From Methanobacteriota archaeon (GTDB lineage Archaea > Hydrothermarchaeota > Hydrothermarchaeia > Hydrothermarchaeales > JACRDW01), in assembly GCA_016212785.1 (NCBI GenBank), contig JACRDW010000153.1, positions 1 through 17,838 of the forward strand: a stretch of 17,838 bases of DNA, given 5' to 3'. Of this stretch, positions 1 through 6,322 are shown piece after piece; the first letter of the stretch is position 1; each line of letters starts with the position of its first letter. Below the pieces are notes generated by a model. The model saw only the letters and a list, made by a program, of their open reading frames with translations, was not told the origin of the DNA and made no database searches. The translations under genes and the position numbers were made by a program.

Positions 1-16
1 ACGAATCTTCCAATCA

Positions 17-44
17 ACTCAAAAATGAGTAGCTACTCAAAAAT
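17..44 (+). promoter_or_regulatory. Putative operator: ACTC/GAGT half-sites upstream of ribH
   Basis: Positions 26-39 form a perfect 14-bp palindrome (TGAGTAGCTACTCA). The 10-mer ACTCAAAAAT occurs twice, at 17-26 and 35-44, with an 18-bp period, and ACTC (17-20) with GAGT (27-30) forms a second inverted pair. The array abuts the ribH TATA box, where a repressor would block TBP/TFB. Archaeal riboflavin genes are known targets of RbkR-type regulators. I infer a local regulator but cannot say which one, because I do not recall that motif reliably. Confidence 0.45.
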
Positions 45-54
45 TATATATATT
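44..54 (+). promoter_or_regulatory. TATA box of ribH
   Basis: An AT run TTATATATATT fits an archaeal TATA element. Transcription would begin near 72-76, giving a leader of about 50 nt that carries the GGAG ribosome site at 111-114. Because the box lies inside the frame opened by the ATG at 25, that upstream ATG is unlikely to be the ribH start. Confidence 0.5.
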
Positions 55-123
55 AGAACATTCGAAAATTGGGTCAAGACACGACGAGAAACGAACAAAG
101 TGAGTTTCGAGGAGTGGATTGAA

Positions 124-540
124 ATGGTGAAAATAGGAATAGTAGCATCAGAATTTAACTACGAGATTACCTATCCAATGGTGGAGCTTGCAAAGGAGCA
201 GGCAGAGTTTCTGGGAGCAGAAGTTACTCACATCGTCAAGGTGCCGGGCGCTTTTGATATACCTCTCGCAGTAAAAAAGCTCTTGGAGAAGAGGAACATA
301 GACGGCGTAGTCACGCTCGGCGCAGTTATCGAGGGCGAGACCAAGCACGACGAAATCGTTATTCAACACGCCTCCAGAAAAATCGCAGATTTGATGCTGG
401 AGTACAACAAGCCGGTTTCCCTGGGCATTTCTGGTCCTGGCTTGAGCAGACTTGCTGCGCAAGAGAGGGTGGAGTACGCAAAGAGGGCGGTAGAAGCGGT
501 TGTCAAAATGGTAAAGAGGATGAAGGAGATGGAAAGGTAA
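124..540 (+). CDS. ribH: 6,7-dimethyl-8-ribityllumazine synthase
   Basis: Lumazine synthase condenses 5-amino-6-ribitylamino-uracil with 3,4-dihydroxy-2-butanone 4-phosphate, the penultimate step of riboflavin synthesis, normally as a cytosolic oligomeric shell. The product of 138 aa has the archaeal family pattern: an N-terminal VKIGIVASEFNYEIT strand, the VPGAFDIPLAVKKLL loop, the active-site segment GAVIEGETKHDEIV with its catalytic His, and the GISGPG phosphate loop near residue 107. The frame is open from an ATG at 25, but ATG 124 is chosen: GGAG at 111-114 is correctly spaced, the length matches archaeal RibH, and a TATA box sits inside the longer frame. It converges on ribL, which ends 3 nt away on the other strand, so two genes of the flavin pathway meet end to end. 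Family identification is firm. Confidence 0.95.
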   Translation: MVKIGIVASEFNYEITYPMVELAKEQAEFLGAEVTHIVKVPGAFDIPLAVKKLLEKRNIDGVVTLGAVIEGETKHDEIVIQHASRKIADLMLEYNKPVSLGISGPGLSRLAAQERVEYAKRAVEAVVKMVKRMKEMER

Positions 541-543
541 AAT

Positions 544-1152
544 CTATTGCTTCGTACGTGCTCCAGGGTATCCCCTTTCGATTATCTTCTGCAAAATGCT
601 CTTGGTGCTGTGCAGGGGATACTTTTTATACTCTTTTATTCGCACGACTTTAACGCTCAGACCCCTCTTTTTCAGCTCCTTTTTTATTTGCTCTTCGTCA
701 TGGTACTGGTCAGGACCGAGGGCGATTATATCAGGCTTTATTATTTCAATAACCTTCAGAGGATCGTCTTCCCTGCCGAGCACTGCTATGTCGACAGGTT
801 TTAGATACTCCAGCATCGCAACTCTCTGCCCTTCAGACACGATAGGAATTCTTTTTCTTTTTGCCACTGTCGAATCTCTTGCCACAATAACGACAAGGAC
901 ATCGCCGTATTCCTTCGCTTTTTCCAGAACGAACCCGTGCCCGGGATGCAGGATATCAAAGACTCCTCCGCAGGCTACGACCTTTATTTTTTTTCTTCCT
1001 TTTTCAGTCAGCGTGTAGCCTGCTCTGTTTTTTTCAATAAAGTTTTTTTCAAGCAATTTTTTGATTGGTATTTTTGATTTTTTAAGCGCATTTTCGCCGG
1101 CAACGCCAGTTTCAAACCGCAGCTTCCATATCCTTGCCAAGATTTCTTTCAT
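544..1152 (-). CDS. ribL: Archaeal FAD synthase with N-terminal winged-helix-like domain
   Basis: Residues 57-202 form an HxGH nucleotidyltransferase domain: GGVFDILHPGH at 62-72 with H69/H72, a GPDQYHDEE segment at 146-154, and STKSI at 182-186 in place of the ISSSIR-type signature. This is the cytidylyltransferase-like family whose archaeal member RibL transfers AMP from ATP to FMN. The enzyme domain alone is about 150 aa in Methanocaldococcus. Here about 56 extra N-terminal residues (LLEKNFIEKNRAGYTLTEKG and flanks) look like a winged-helix domain, hinting at regulation or a protein contact; that is inference. Its ATG overlaps the HIT gene stop by 4 nt (ATGA), placing it last in the dphB operon. 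It ends in TAG, one of only two TAG-ended frames in the window. A related cytidylyltransferase activity is the main alternative. Confidence 0.85.
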   Translation of the reverse strand: MKEILARIWKLRFETGVAGENALKKSKIPIKKLLEKNFIEKNRAGYTLTEKGRKKIKVVACGGVFDILHPGHGFVLEKAKEYGDVLVVIVARDSTVAKRKRIPIVSEGQRVAMLEYLKPVDIAVLGREDDPLKVIEIIKPDIIALGPDQYHDEEQIKKELKKRGLSVKVVRIKEYKKYPLHSTKSILQKIIERGYPGARTKQ

Positions 1153-1553
1153 TTTCGCAGCCTCTCAGCAATTTCTCTCATCTCTTCTCCACTGAGTTTT
1201 TTTCGGGCAGTATGAAAGTTAACGTCGTCGTTGGAAAAACGGGGCAGGACGTGGCAGTGCACGTGAAACACGAGCTGCCCTGCAGCTTTTCCCTCGTTGA
1301 CGAAATAGTTGACTCCCTCTGCACCCAGATTTTTCTTCATAGAGCCGGCTACTTTCTGGGCAGCTGCGAAGAGATTTCTTACTTCCTCTTCGGACAGCTC
1401 GCTGAGACTTTCCGCATGCTTTTTCGGCATAACTAAGGCGTGCCCCTTGTTCACAGGAGCAATATCCAGAATCGCGACTGTATCGCTGTCCTCATATATC
1501 CTGTATCCCTGTTTTTCTTCAGATATAATCTTGCAGAATACACAGTCTTTCAT
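1149..1553 (-). CDS. HIT family nucleotide-binding hydrolase
   Basis: A 134-aa histidine-triad protein. The signature HVHCHVLPR lies at 97-105, with the catalytic nucleophile expected among these histidines. CVFCKI at 4-9 with H46 gives the zinc-type site common in small HIT proteins, and GHALVMPKKH at 37-46 is also typical. HIT proteins hydrolyse nucleoside phosphoramidates or dinucleoside polyphosphates, removing AMP from side products such as aminoacyl or lysyl adenylates; the substrate here is unknown. The ATG shares one base with the stop of the DUF99 gene, has GAGGT about 10 nt upstream, and its own stop overlaps the ribL start, so translation of the operon is probably coupled. Length is normal for the family. 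Confidence 0.9.
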   Translation of the reverse strand: MKDCVFCKIISEEKQGYRIYEDSDTVAILDIAPVNKGHALVMPKKHAESLSELSEEEVRNLFAAAQKVAGSMKKNLGAEGVNYFVNEGKAAGQLVFHVHCHVLPRFSNDDVNFHTARKKLSGEEMREIAERLRK

Positions 1554-2125
1554 TACAATGACCTCATCACCGCCCTTGCAAGCAGCCTGGCAACTCTCAG
1601 CGGCTCGGGTACTGCGCCCTGAAGAGTGAACTTATCCAAGACTCTCTTGACCTCTTTTTCGTTTTCAATTCCCAGAAAGCGCACAAGTACTTTCTTTTTT
1701 GTGTGCAGCTTTATCGGCGTGCGAGTTCCGAGACGTTTGTATCTCGCTACCCGCTTTCTCCAGTCTTTAAAGTTGTCCTTAAAGAATTTTTCCAAGCCTT
1801 CGCTCTCTTCGTAGGTTACACAGACTAGCGGCAGGTTAATTTTTTTGAAAACTTTTTCCAGTTCAACGATGTTGTACCAGCTTATTACGCAGCCGTTTAG
1901 CAGCAGCAGATTTATATCTCTTCTTTTCAGATTCTCGAAAAGGTGGAGAACTCCCTCCGTGGCGTCTAGACCGCCAACAGTTATCTTCGTGAGCGCAAAG
2001 CCGTCTATCTGAAAGTCGCCGCGCATAACGACGCCTGCCAGTACCGCTTCCCTGCTCTTTCCCTTCTGGAAGCTCTCTGCAATTCCTAAGCAGCGCAGAC
2101 CTTTTTTATGGACGTGAAGGCGCAT
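1553..2125 (-). CDS. DUF99 (UPF0215) family protein
   Basis: A 190-aa member of an archaeal family of unknown function. Recognisable are the N-terminal LRCLGIAES strand, the GVVMRGDFQIDGFALTKI core (a V/I-rich strand and DG turn), LLLNGCVISWYNIVELE (the family's NG...NxVD-like motif) and a C-terminal VPEPLRVARLLARA segment. A fold related to endonuclease V/RNase H has been suggested for DUF99, but I cannot confirm catalytic residues here. The frame is open to an ATG at 2176 that overlaps dphB, yet ATG 2125 is preferred: it has GGGGTGA four bases upstream, and the added residues look like low-complexity sequence. It lies between dphB and the HIT gene in one operon. Confidence 0.75.
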   Translation of the reverse strand: MRLHVHKKGLRCLGIAESFQKGKSREAVLAGVVMRGDFQIDGFALTKITVGGLDATEGVLHLFENLKRRDINLLLLNGCVISWYNIVELEKVFKKINLPLVCVTYEESEGLEKFFKDNFKDWRKRVARYKRLGTRTPIKLHTKKKVLVRFLGIENEKEVKRVLDKFTLQGAVPEPLRVARLLARAVMRSL

Positions 2126-2172
2126 TTTGTCACCCCGCATTCGCTCTGTGGAAGCGAGCGCACGAGAGTCGC

Positions 2173-2979
2173 TCATGCATTCGTTCCTTCGGAACGAGTG
2201 CTCGACACCGCTTTTAATCCTCCAAACGCTGTTAAGTATTCTTCTTCTATGAAATGCAGCTTTCCCGGCACGATCAGGCTGTGCGGCAATGCACCAAAAT
2301 CCTGCCCGACTAAGTCTTTAACCTTTCCTGCCTTCAGAACGCAGTCGTCCGAGCCCACGTTGCCGAGAACGACGCAGAGTGTTTTTTCGGTAAATACTTT
2401 TTCTTTTCTCTTCTTTTCGATTTCCAGCATTATCTGCATTCCCTGATTTGCGGTCATGTACTTTCCCTTTTCCGCCTTTATGTCGAGGAAGAGTAGCGTA
2501 TGCAAGCTGCGCTTTTTGTTCTCTTTAACAACTTCGTAAGGCGTTTCTGGAAAAAAACCTTTTTCAGGAATTGCAATCGTTGCACTCCTTCCGAACTTGT
2601 AGTTCTGCAAGCCCGAAATCGAGGGCGCAGCGCTGAATATCGAGGCGTTGTGCACTACCCTCGTTTCTATGCCGAGTTCCTTTGCTCTGAGGCGCAGGTG
2701 AACGTGCGTCGTCGAAATCAGCGGGTCGCCAGCAACGAGAAGACCTACTTTTCTTTCTTTTGCGTACATCAGCAGCGCATCACCGCGCTCCTCGACATCG
2801 CCGCGGCTCAGCAGCTTCACTTCCGTTCCCATCAGCGACTCTATTTTTTTTAAGTTCGTACCTGCCAGAAGACCGGTATAAAATTCTGCAAACAGCACAT
2901 CGCAGGAGCGTGCTTCTTCCAAGCCACGAAGCGTTATATCTTTCTCGTCGTGCAGCCCAAGTCCTATGAAGACCAGCAT
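2173..2979 (-). CDS. dphB: Diphthine synthase (archaeal DphB)
   Basis: SAM-dependent methyltransferase of the tetrapyrrole-methylase fold that methylates the modified histidine of elongation factor 2 during diphthamide synthesis. Family marks are the N-terminal LVFIGLGLHDEKDITLRGLE, AEFYT, the VAGDPLISTTHVHLRLRAKE loop, HNASIFSAAPSISGLQNYKFG, and a C-terminal HSLIVPGKLHFIEEEYL. Length of 268 aa from ATG 2979 fits the family. An in-frame start seven codons upstream is less likely, because a TATA-like CTTTTAAG on the minus strand is centred 27 nt before 2979, predicting a leaderless transcript. The last residues (about 14 after LTAFGG, rich in Ser/Arg/Thr) extend past the usual end and are encoded in a palindromic stretch. 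It opens the operon dphB-DUF99-HIT-ribL and diverges from trm5. Confidence 0.93.
   Translation of the reverse strand: MLVFIGLGLHDEKDITLRGLEEARSCDVLFAEFYTGLLAGTNLKKIESLMGTEVKLLSRGDVEERGDALLMYAKERKVGLLVAGDPLISTTHVHLRLRAKELGIETRVVHNASIFSAAPSISGLQNYKFGRSATIAIPEKGFFPETPYEVVKENKKRSLHTLLFLDIKAEKGKYMTANQGMQIMLEIEKKRKEKVFTEKTLCVVLGNVGSDDCVLKAGKVKDLVGQDFGALPHSLIVPGKLHFIEEEYLTAFGGLKAVSSTRSEGTNA
2181..2197. repeat. Perfect 7-bp inverted repeat with a 3-nt loop
   Basis: TCGTTCC (2181-2187) and GGAACGA (2191-2197) are perfect complements around TTC. The hairpin lies inside the last codons of dphB, upstream of the DUF99 gene, in a stretch where both protein ends look non-conserved. A transcript hairpin could affect translation of the DUF99 gene; this is inference. 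Confidence 0.5.
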
Positions 2980-2988
2980 GGTGGAATA

Positions 2989-3010
2989 TTTATACTGCAA
3001 AACTTAAAAG
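2989..3010. promoter_or_regulatory. Divergent leaderless promoters of dphB and trm5
   Basis: On the plus strand TTTATA (2989-2994) is centred 26 nt before the trm5 ATG at 3018. On the minus strand CTTTTAAG (3003-3010) is centred about 27 nt before the dphB ATG at 2979. Both distances match archaeal TATA-to-start spacing for leaderless mRNAs. The two elements sit about 14 bp apart, centre to centre, so the polymerase complexes should exclude each other. Confidence 0.5.
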
Positions 3011-3017
3011 GGTTAGC

Positions 3018-4034
3018 ATGTCGCCGGGGGTCAAAGCTGCGGCAAAAGATGCGGAGAAGGTCAGGCTGGAGCTCATCAGGCTGGGCGCTTTCGACAGCGG
3101 ACTGAAAATTAAAAGAACAAAAAATTATGTCATTCTGCCTGTTAAAAAAGAAAAGGTAGGAGAGCTCGGAAAGAAATTTGCACTCATCGAAGCAAAGTTC
3201 GAGACGCAGGAAGTTAGAAAAAAATTTACTGACTACTTACACGAATTTCTTCTTTCGGAAGAAATTCAGCACGCAAGAACTTCTTTCGACGTCATCGGCG
3301 ATATAGCAGTAATCGAGATTCCGGAGGAGCTTGAAAGGCGCGAGCAAAAAATTGCAGAGAGTTTGTTGCTCGCGCACCAAAATATAAAGACAGTCTTCAA
3401 AAAGGGAAGCGAGGAGAAGAGCGAAGAAAGGCTCAGGGAGCTGAAGTTTCTTGCAGGAGAAAACAAAACCGAAACGCTGCACAACGAACATGGCTGCCGC
3501 TTCAAGCTTGATGTTGCAAAGGTTTACTTTTCGCCTCGATTATCATACGAGAGGCAGCGAATTCTGGAGCAGGTTAAGGACGGCGAGGCTATTGCCGATT
3601 TATTTGCAGGAGCCGGACCTTTTTCGATTCTACTTGCGAAATATCGAGACGTAAAGGTTTATGCGATTGATGCGAATCCGGCAGCGGTTGAGTATCTAAG
3701 GGAGAACATAAAGCTGAACAAGGTCGAGAGCAGGGTAATACCGCTGCTCGGAGATGCTCGCGAGGCTGCGCCTCGCAATGTGGCAACTCGAGTGATTATG
3801 AATCTGCCCAAAAGCGCTGCGCAGTTCTTGGACTTGGCTTTCGATGTCATCGAGCGCGGCGTGATTCACTTCTACACAATTTCTCCAGAGGAGGATTTAT
3901 ATGACTCGAAGATAAAATTTATAGAAAGCGTTGCAGAGCAGAAAGGCAGGGCAATAGAGATTCTGAACAAGCGCATCGTGAGACCTTACTCGCCGAGAAA
4001 CTATCACGTTGTGATTGATGTGGTGGTGAAATGA
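3018..4034 (+). CDS. trm5: tRNA (guanine37-N1)-methyltransferase Trm5
   Basis: Transfers a methyl group from SAM to N1 of G37, next to the anticodon, which prevents +1 frameshifting and starts wyosine synthesis. The 338-aa length and a separate N-terminal domain (about 1-70) fit the Trm5b class seen in Methanocaldococcus. Visible motifs are FSPRLSYERQRI (171-182), SAM motif I DLFAGAGPFS (194-203), acidic DAN (218-220) that should bind the ribose, the catalytic-loop NLPKSA (262-267) and SPRNYH (325-330). No Shine-Dalgarno precedes ATG 3018; a TATA box 26 nt upstream suggests a leaderless message. The stop overlaps the thiL start by four bases. Trm5a/Taw22 paralogues are possible alternatives, but they usually lack the full first domain. 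Confidence 0.93.
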   Translation: MSPGVKAAAKDAEKVRLELIRLGAFDSGLKIKRTKNYVILPVKKEKVGELGKKFALIEAKFETQEVRKKFTDYLHEFLLSEEIQHARTSFDVIGDIAVIEIPEELERREQKIAESLLLAHQNIKTVFKKGSEEKSEERLRELKFLAGENKTETLHNEHGCRFKLDVAKVYFSPRLSYERQRILEQVKDGEAIADLFAGAGPFSILLAKYRDVKVYAIDANPAAVEYLRENIKLNKVESRVIPLLGDAREAAPRNVATRVIMNLPKSAAQFLDLAFDVIERGVIHFYTISPEEDLYDSKIKFIESVAEQKGRAIEILNKRIVRPYSPRNYHVVIDVVVK

Positions 4035-5083
4035 AACTCTCTCAGCTCGGTGAGCGCAAAATCATAAAAATCTTTGAAAGAGAATTCGATAAACGCAGAT
4101 GCAAGAATGCAGTTGTCGGCATAGGCGACGACGCCTGCGTTATTAAATTTGGAAACAAATATCTCGCGGTTTCTACGGATGCAATCTATCAGAAAACGCA
4201 CATACCGAGGGAGATGACTCCTCGCCAGATTGGAAAGTTTGCAGTTAACGTAAACCTGAGCGACATTGCCGCAATGGGAGCAGCGCCGCTCGGCATGGTC
4301 TTTTCTTTTGGCATGCCCTCTAATTTGGACGAAAACTTTGTTGCCGAACTGTCAAAAGGAATAAACAAGGCGTGCAGAGAGCACAAAACCTGCGTTTTCG
4401 GAGGGGACACAAAGGAGCACGGCGAGATTGTAATCGCAGGAACAGCCTTCGGGAATGTTGAGAATAAAATTCTGACTAGAAGTGCAGCGAAAGCTGGAGA
4501 TTTAATTTGCGTTACCGGAAGCATTGGCTCAGCAGCAGCGGGATTTTACTGCCTGACTAAGAATTTAGATGTTAAAGCGAGCGGCAGGCTAATCAAGGCA
4601 GCGCTCGAGCCGAAGGCGAGGGTGAGAGAAGGAATTTTGCTCGGCAGATACGCAAACGCTTGCATCGACATAAGCGACGGACTTGCTTTTTCCCTGCACG
4701 AAATCGCAAAAGCGAGCAGAGTCGGATTTCTCGTTTATGAGGAAAAAATTCCAGTAGATAAAAATGTCAAAAAAGTAGCAGAGCTGTCAGGCATTCCGTT
4801 GCGAGAAATCGCGTTCCACAAGGGCGGAGATTATGAATTGTTGTTCACAATATCCTCAAGGAAATTCAAAAGAATGAAAGAGGAAATAGGCAGCGATGTT
4901 GCAGTTATAGGAGAAATAAAAAAGAGAGGAAAAAAAATTCTGAATATCAGCGGCGAAACAGAAGAACTTGAATCTCGCGGATATGAGGCTTTTGTAACTA
5001 AGTTTTTAAATCTAAAGAGCGCTGATATAGAAGCATGGAAAAAGAGGCAATGCTGTGGGAGCCTCTCAAGGATACGACGCTGA
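4031..5083 (+). CDS. thiL: Thiamine-monophosphate kinase
   Basis: ThiL phosphorylates thiamine monophosphate to the active cofactor thiamine pyrophosphate. The 350-aa protein has the PurM-like ATP-binding fold: GIGDDACVI (30-38) with the metal-binding aspartates, TDAIYQKTH (49-57), QIGKFAVNVNLSDIAAMGA (66-84), FGGDT (123-127), CIDISDGL (211-218) and KGGDYELLF (264-272). The segment after TD reads AIYQKTH, where most ThiL proteins have MLVEGVHF; the metal ligands are intact, so activity is still expected. ATG 4031 overlaps the trm5 stop as ATGA, with GGTGA immediately upstream, implying coupled translation. Its last 16 codons overlap the start of the radical-SAM gene, so the residues after FLNLKSADIEAWKK are probably not conserved. 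Confidence 0.88.
   Translation: MKLSQLGERKIIKIFEREFDKRRCKNAVVGIGDDACVIKFGNKYLAVSTDAIYQKTHIPREMTPRQIGKFAVNVNLSDIAAMGAAPLGMVFSFGMPSNLDENFVAELSKGINKACREHKTCVFGGDTKEHGEIVIAGTAFGNVENKILTRSAAKAGDLICVTGSIGSAAAGFYCLTKNLDVKASGRLIKAALEPKARVREGILLGRYANACIDISDGLAFSLHEIAKASRVGFLVYEEKIPVDKNVKKVAELSGIPLREIAFHKGGDYELLFTISSRKFKRMKEEIGSDVAVIGEIKKRGKKILNISGETEELESRGYEAFVTKFLNLKSADIEAWKKRQCCGSLSRIRR
5003..5011 (+). promoter_or_regulatory. TATA-like element before amrS
   Basis: TTTTTAAAT inside the end of thiL is centred about 28 nt upstream of ATG 5035. It could give the radical-SAM gene its own leaderless transcript independent of trm5-thiL. No convincing ribosome site precedes ATG 5035, which supports this. 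Confidence 0.35.
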
Positions 5084-6045
5084 GGTGCAAGCTGTGCGCT
5101 CACCGCTGTGTAATCGCAGAAGGCAAGCGGGGCTTCTGCGCCGTCAGGGAGAACAGAAAGGGCAGGCTCTCCACCCTCGTCTATAGCAAGGTCATAGCGA
5201 GGCATATAGACCCAATAGAAAAGAAACCGCTGTTCCACTTCTATCCTGGCTCGAGATCTTATTCCGTAGCCACCGTGGGCTGTAACTTCAGGTGTCTTCA
5301 TTGCCAGAACTATGAGATTTCACAGTATCCAAAAGAATACCCAGATATTCCCGGTGAGGATATGACGCCAGAACAGGTCGTAAAAGAGGCAGAGAGTACC
5401 GGATGTAAAAGCATATCCTATACCTACACAGAGCCGACCATATTCTTTGAGTTCGCCTATGACTGCGCAAGGCTTGCTCGTGAAAGGGGGATCAAGAATG
5501 TCTTCGTGAGTAATGGATATACAAGCCCTGAGGCGACGAGGCTTATAGCCCCATACCTTGATGGAAATAACATCGATTTAAAGGGCGATGATAATTTTTA
5601 TAAAAAAGTTGCGGGTGCTAGACTCCAGCCCGTGCTCGATACAATAAAATTAATGAAGGATCTTGGCGTCTGGGTCGAGGTGACTACACTCATCGTACCA
5701 ACTTACAACGACTCTGAGGAGTTCCTCCGATGGGTGGCCGAATTTATAAAATCCGTCGATGTCTCGATGCCTTGGCATGTAACACAGTTTTATCCAACAT
5801 ACAGGTTGACAGACCAGCGGCGAACTCCAATAAGTACCCTCAGGAGAGCGAGGGAGATAGGACTCAAGGCAGGGTTAAAATATGTCTACGAAGGAAATGT
5901 CCCGGGCGAAGGCGGCGAGAACACCTACTGCTATAATTGCAGAGAGCTGCTTATCGAGAGATTTGGATTCTCTATTCAAAAAATGAATTTGACCGAAAAT
6001 AACGAATGCCCTTATTGCGGCACAAATATCAAGATAATCAGATAA
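5035..6045 (+). CDS. amrS: AmmeMemoRadiSam system radical SAM enzyme
   Basis: The radical-SAM triad CNFRCLHC (83-90) binds the [4Fe-4S] cluster and is preceded by a Cys-rich N-terminal module (C18, C21, C25, C35) typical of the AmrS/PflA-like family. Also present are VGCNFRCLHCQNYEISQ, YTEPTIFFEFAYD, DLKG and a Pro/Tyr-rich HVTQFYPTYR segment. CYNC and CPYC pairs near the C-terminus suggest an additional metal site. Family members are usually linked to MEMO and AMMECR1 proteins; neither is encoded in this window and the chemistry is not settled, so only family membership is claimed. It follows thiL with a 49-nt overlap and ends 8 nt inside the convergent BofA-like gene. ATG 5050 is an alternative start but has its GAGG too close. 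Confidence 0.9.
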   Translation: MEKEAMLWEPLKDTTLRCKLCAHRCVIAEGKRGFCAVRENRKGRLSTLVYSKVIARHIDPIEKKPLFHFYPGSRSYSVATVGCNFRCLHCQNYEISQYPKEYPDIPGEDMTPEQVVKEAESTGCKSISYTYTEPTIFFEFAYDCARLARERGIKNVFVSNGYTSPEATRLIAPYLDGNNIDLKGDDNFYKKVAGARLQPVLDTIKLMKDLGVWVEVTTLIVPTYNDSEEFLRWVAEFIKSVDVSMPWHVTQFYPTYRLTDQRRTPISTLRRAREIGLKAGLKYVYEGNVPGEGGENTYCYNCRELLIERFGFSIQKMNLTENNECPYCGTNIKIIR

Positions 6046-6280
6046 TTCCAAAATATTTACTTATGGCAAGAAATATCACCCCGAGAATTCCGAAAATCGC
6101 AACTATTGCGATATTTCCTGCCTTGAGAGGTATCGGATTACCCGAGAAAATCGTGTAGTTTAAAATCAGCAGCAGCACGAGCCCAACAACAGTATTATAT
6201 ACTAATTTCTTCATCACTCTATAAAATATATACATAGTGCAGAGCGCAATGGCGATGCTTACTAGAATTTCAAAATCCAT
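6038..6280 (-). CDS. Small BofA-like membrane protein
   Basis: An 80-aa hydrophobic protein with three probable membrane segments: ILVSIAIALCTMYIFY, LVYNTVVGLVLLLILNY and GNIAIVAIFGILGVIFLAIS. The run VYNTVVGLVLLLILNY followed by IPLKAGNIAIVAIFGILGV resembles the SigmaK-processing inhibitor BofA domain, where N-x-x-x-G, LLN and GIxGV marks recur. In Bacillus BofA restrains a membrane metalloprotease; archaeal homologues are uncharacterised, and regulation of an intramembrane protease would be guesswork. The start is taken at ATG 6280, because the longer frame overlaps the promoter and start of the opposite gene, and a minus-strand TATA-like TTTTTATC lies about 25 nt upstream. Its 3' end overlaps amrS by 8 nt. 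Confidence 0.7.
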   Translation of the reverse strand: MDFEILVSIAIALCTMYIFYRVMKKLVYNTVVGLVLLLILNYTIFSGNPIPLKAGNIAIVAIFGILGVIFLAISKYFGII

Positions 6281-6300
6281 AGTTTTGAATTGTCCTAACA

Positions 6301-6311
6301 GATAAAAATAT
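6301..6311 (-). promoter_or_regulatory. AT-rich promoter between divergent genes
   Basis: ATAAAAATATT reads as TATA-like on both strands. On the minus strand it lies about 25 nt before ATG 6280, suiting a leaderless start for the BofA-like gene. For the plus-strand gene at 6323 the spacing is only about 17 nt, so that assignment is weaker. Confidence 0.35.
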
Positions 6312-6322
6312 TTCGGTGCGGC

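Noticed and set aside
25..123. N-terminal extension of ribH from ATG 25
   Set aside because: The extension contains the TATA box and palindrome, is not homologous to RibH, and GGAG plus normal length point to ATG 124.
148..462. Minus-strand 104-aa frame inside ribH
   Set aside because: Antisense shadow of a well-conserved gene; it is also the frame reached by reading through the ribL TAG, with no family resemblance.
544..546. ribL TAG as a pyrrolysine codon
   Set aside because: The RibL C-terminus is complete at the TAG, and readthrough would add more than 100 residues antisense to ribH.
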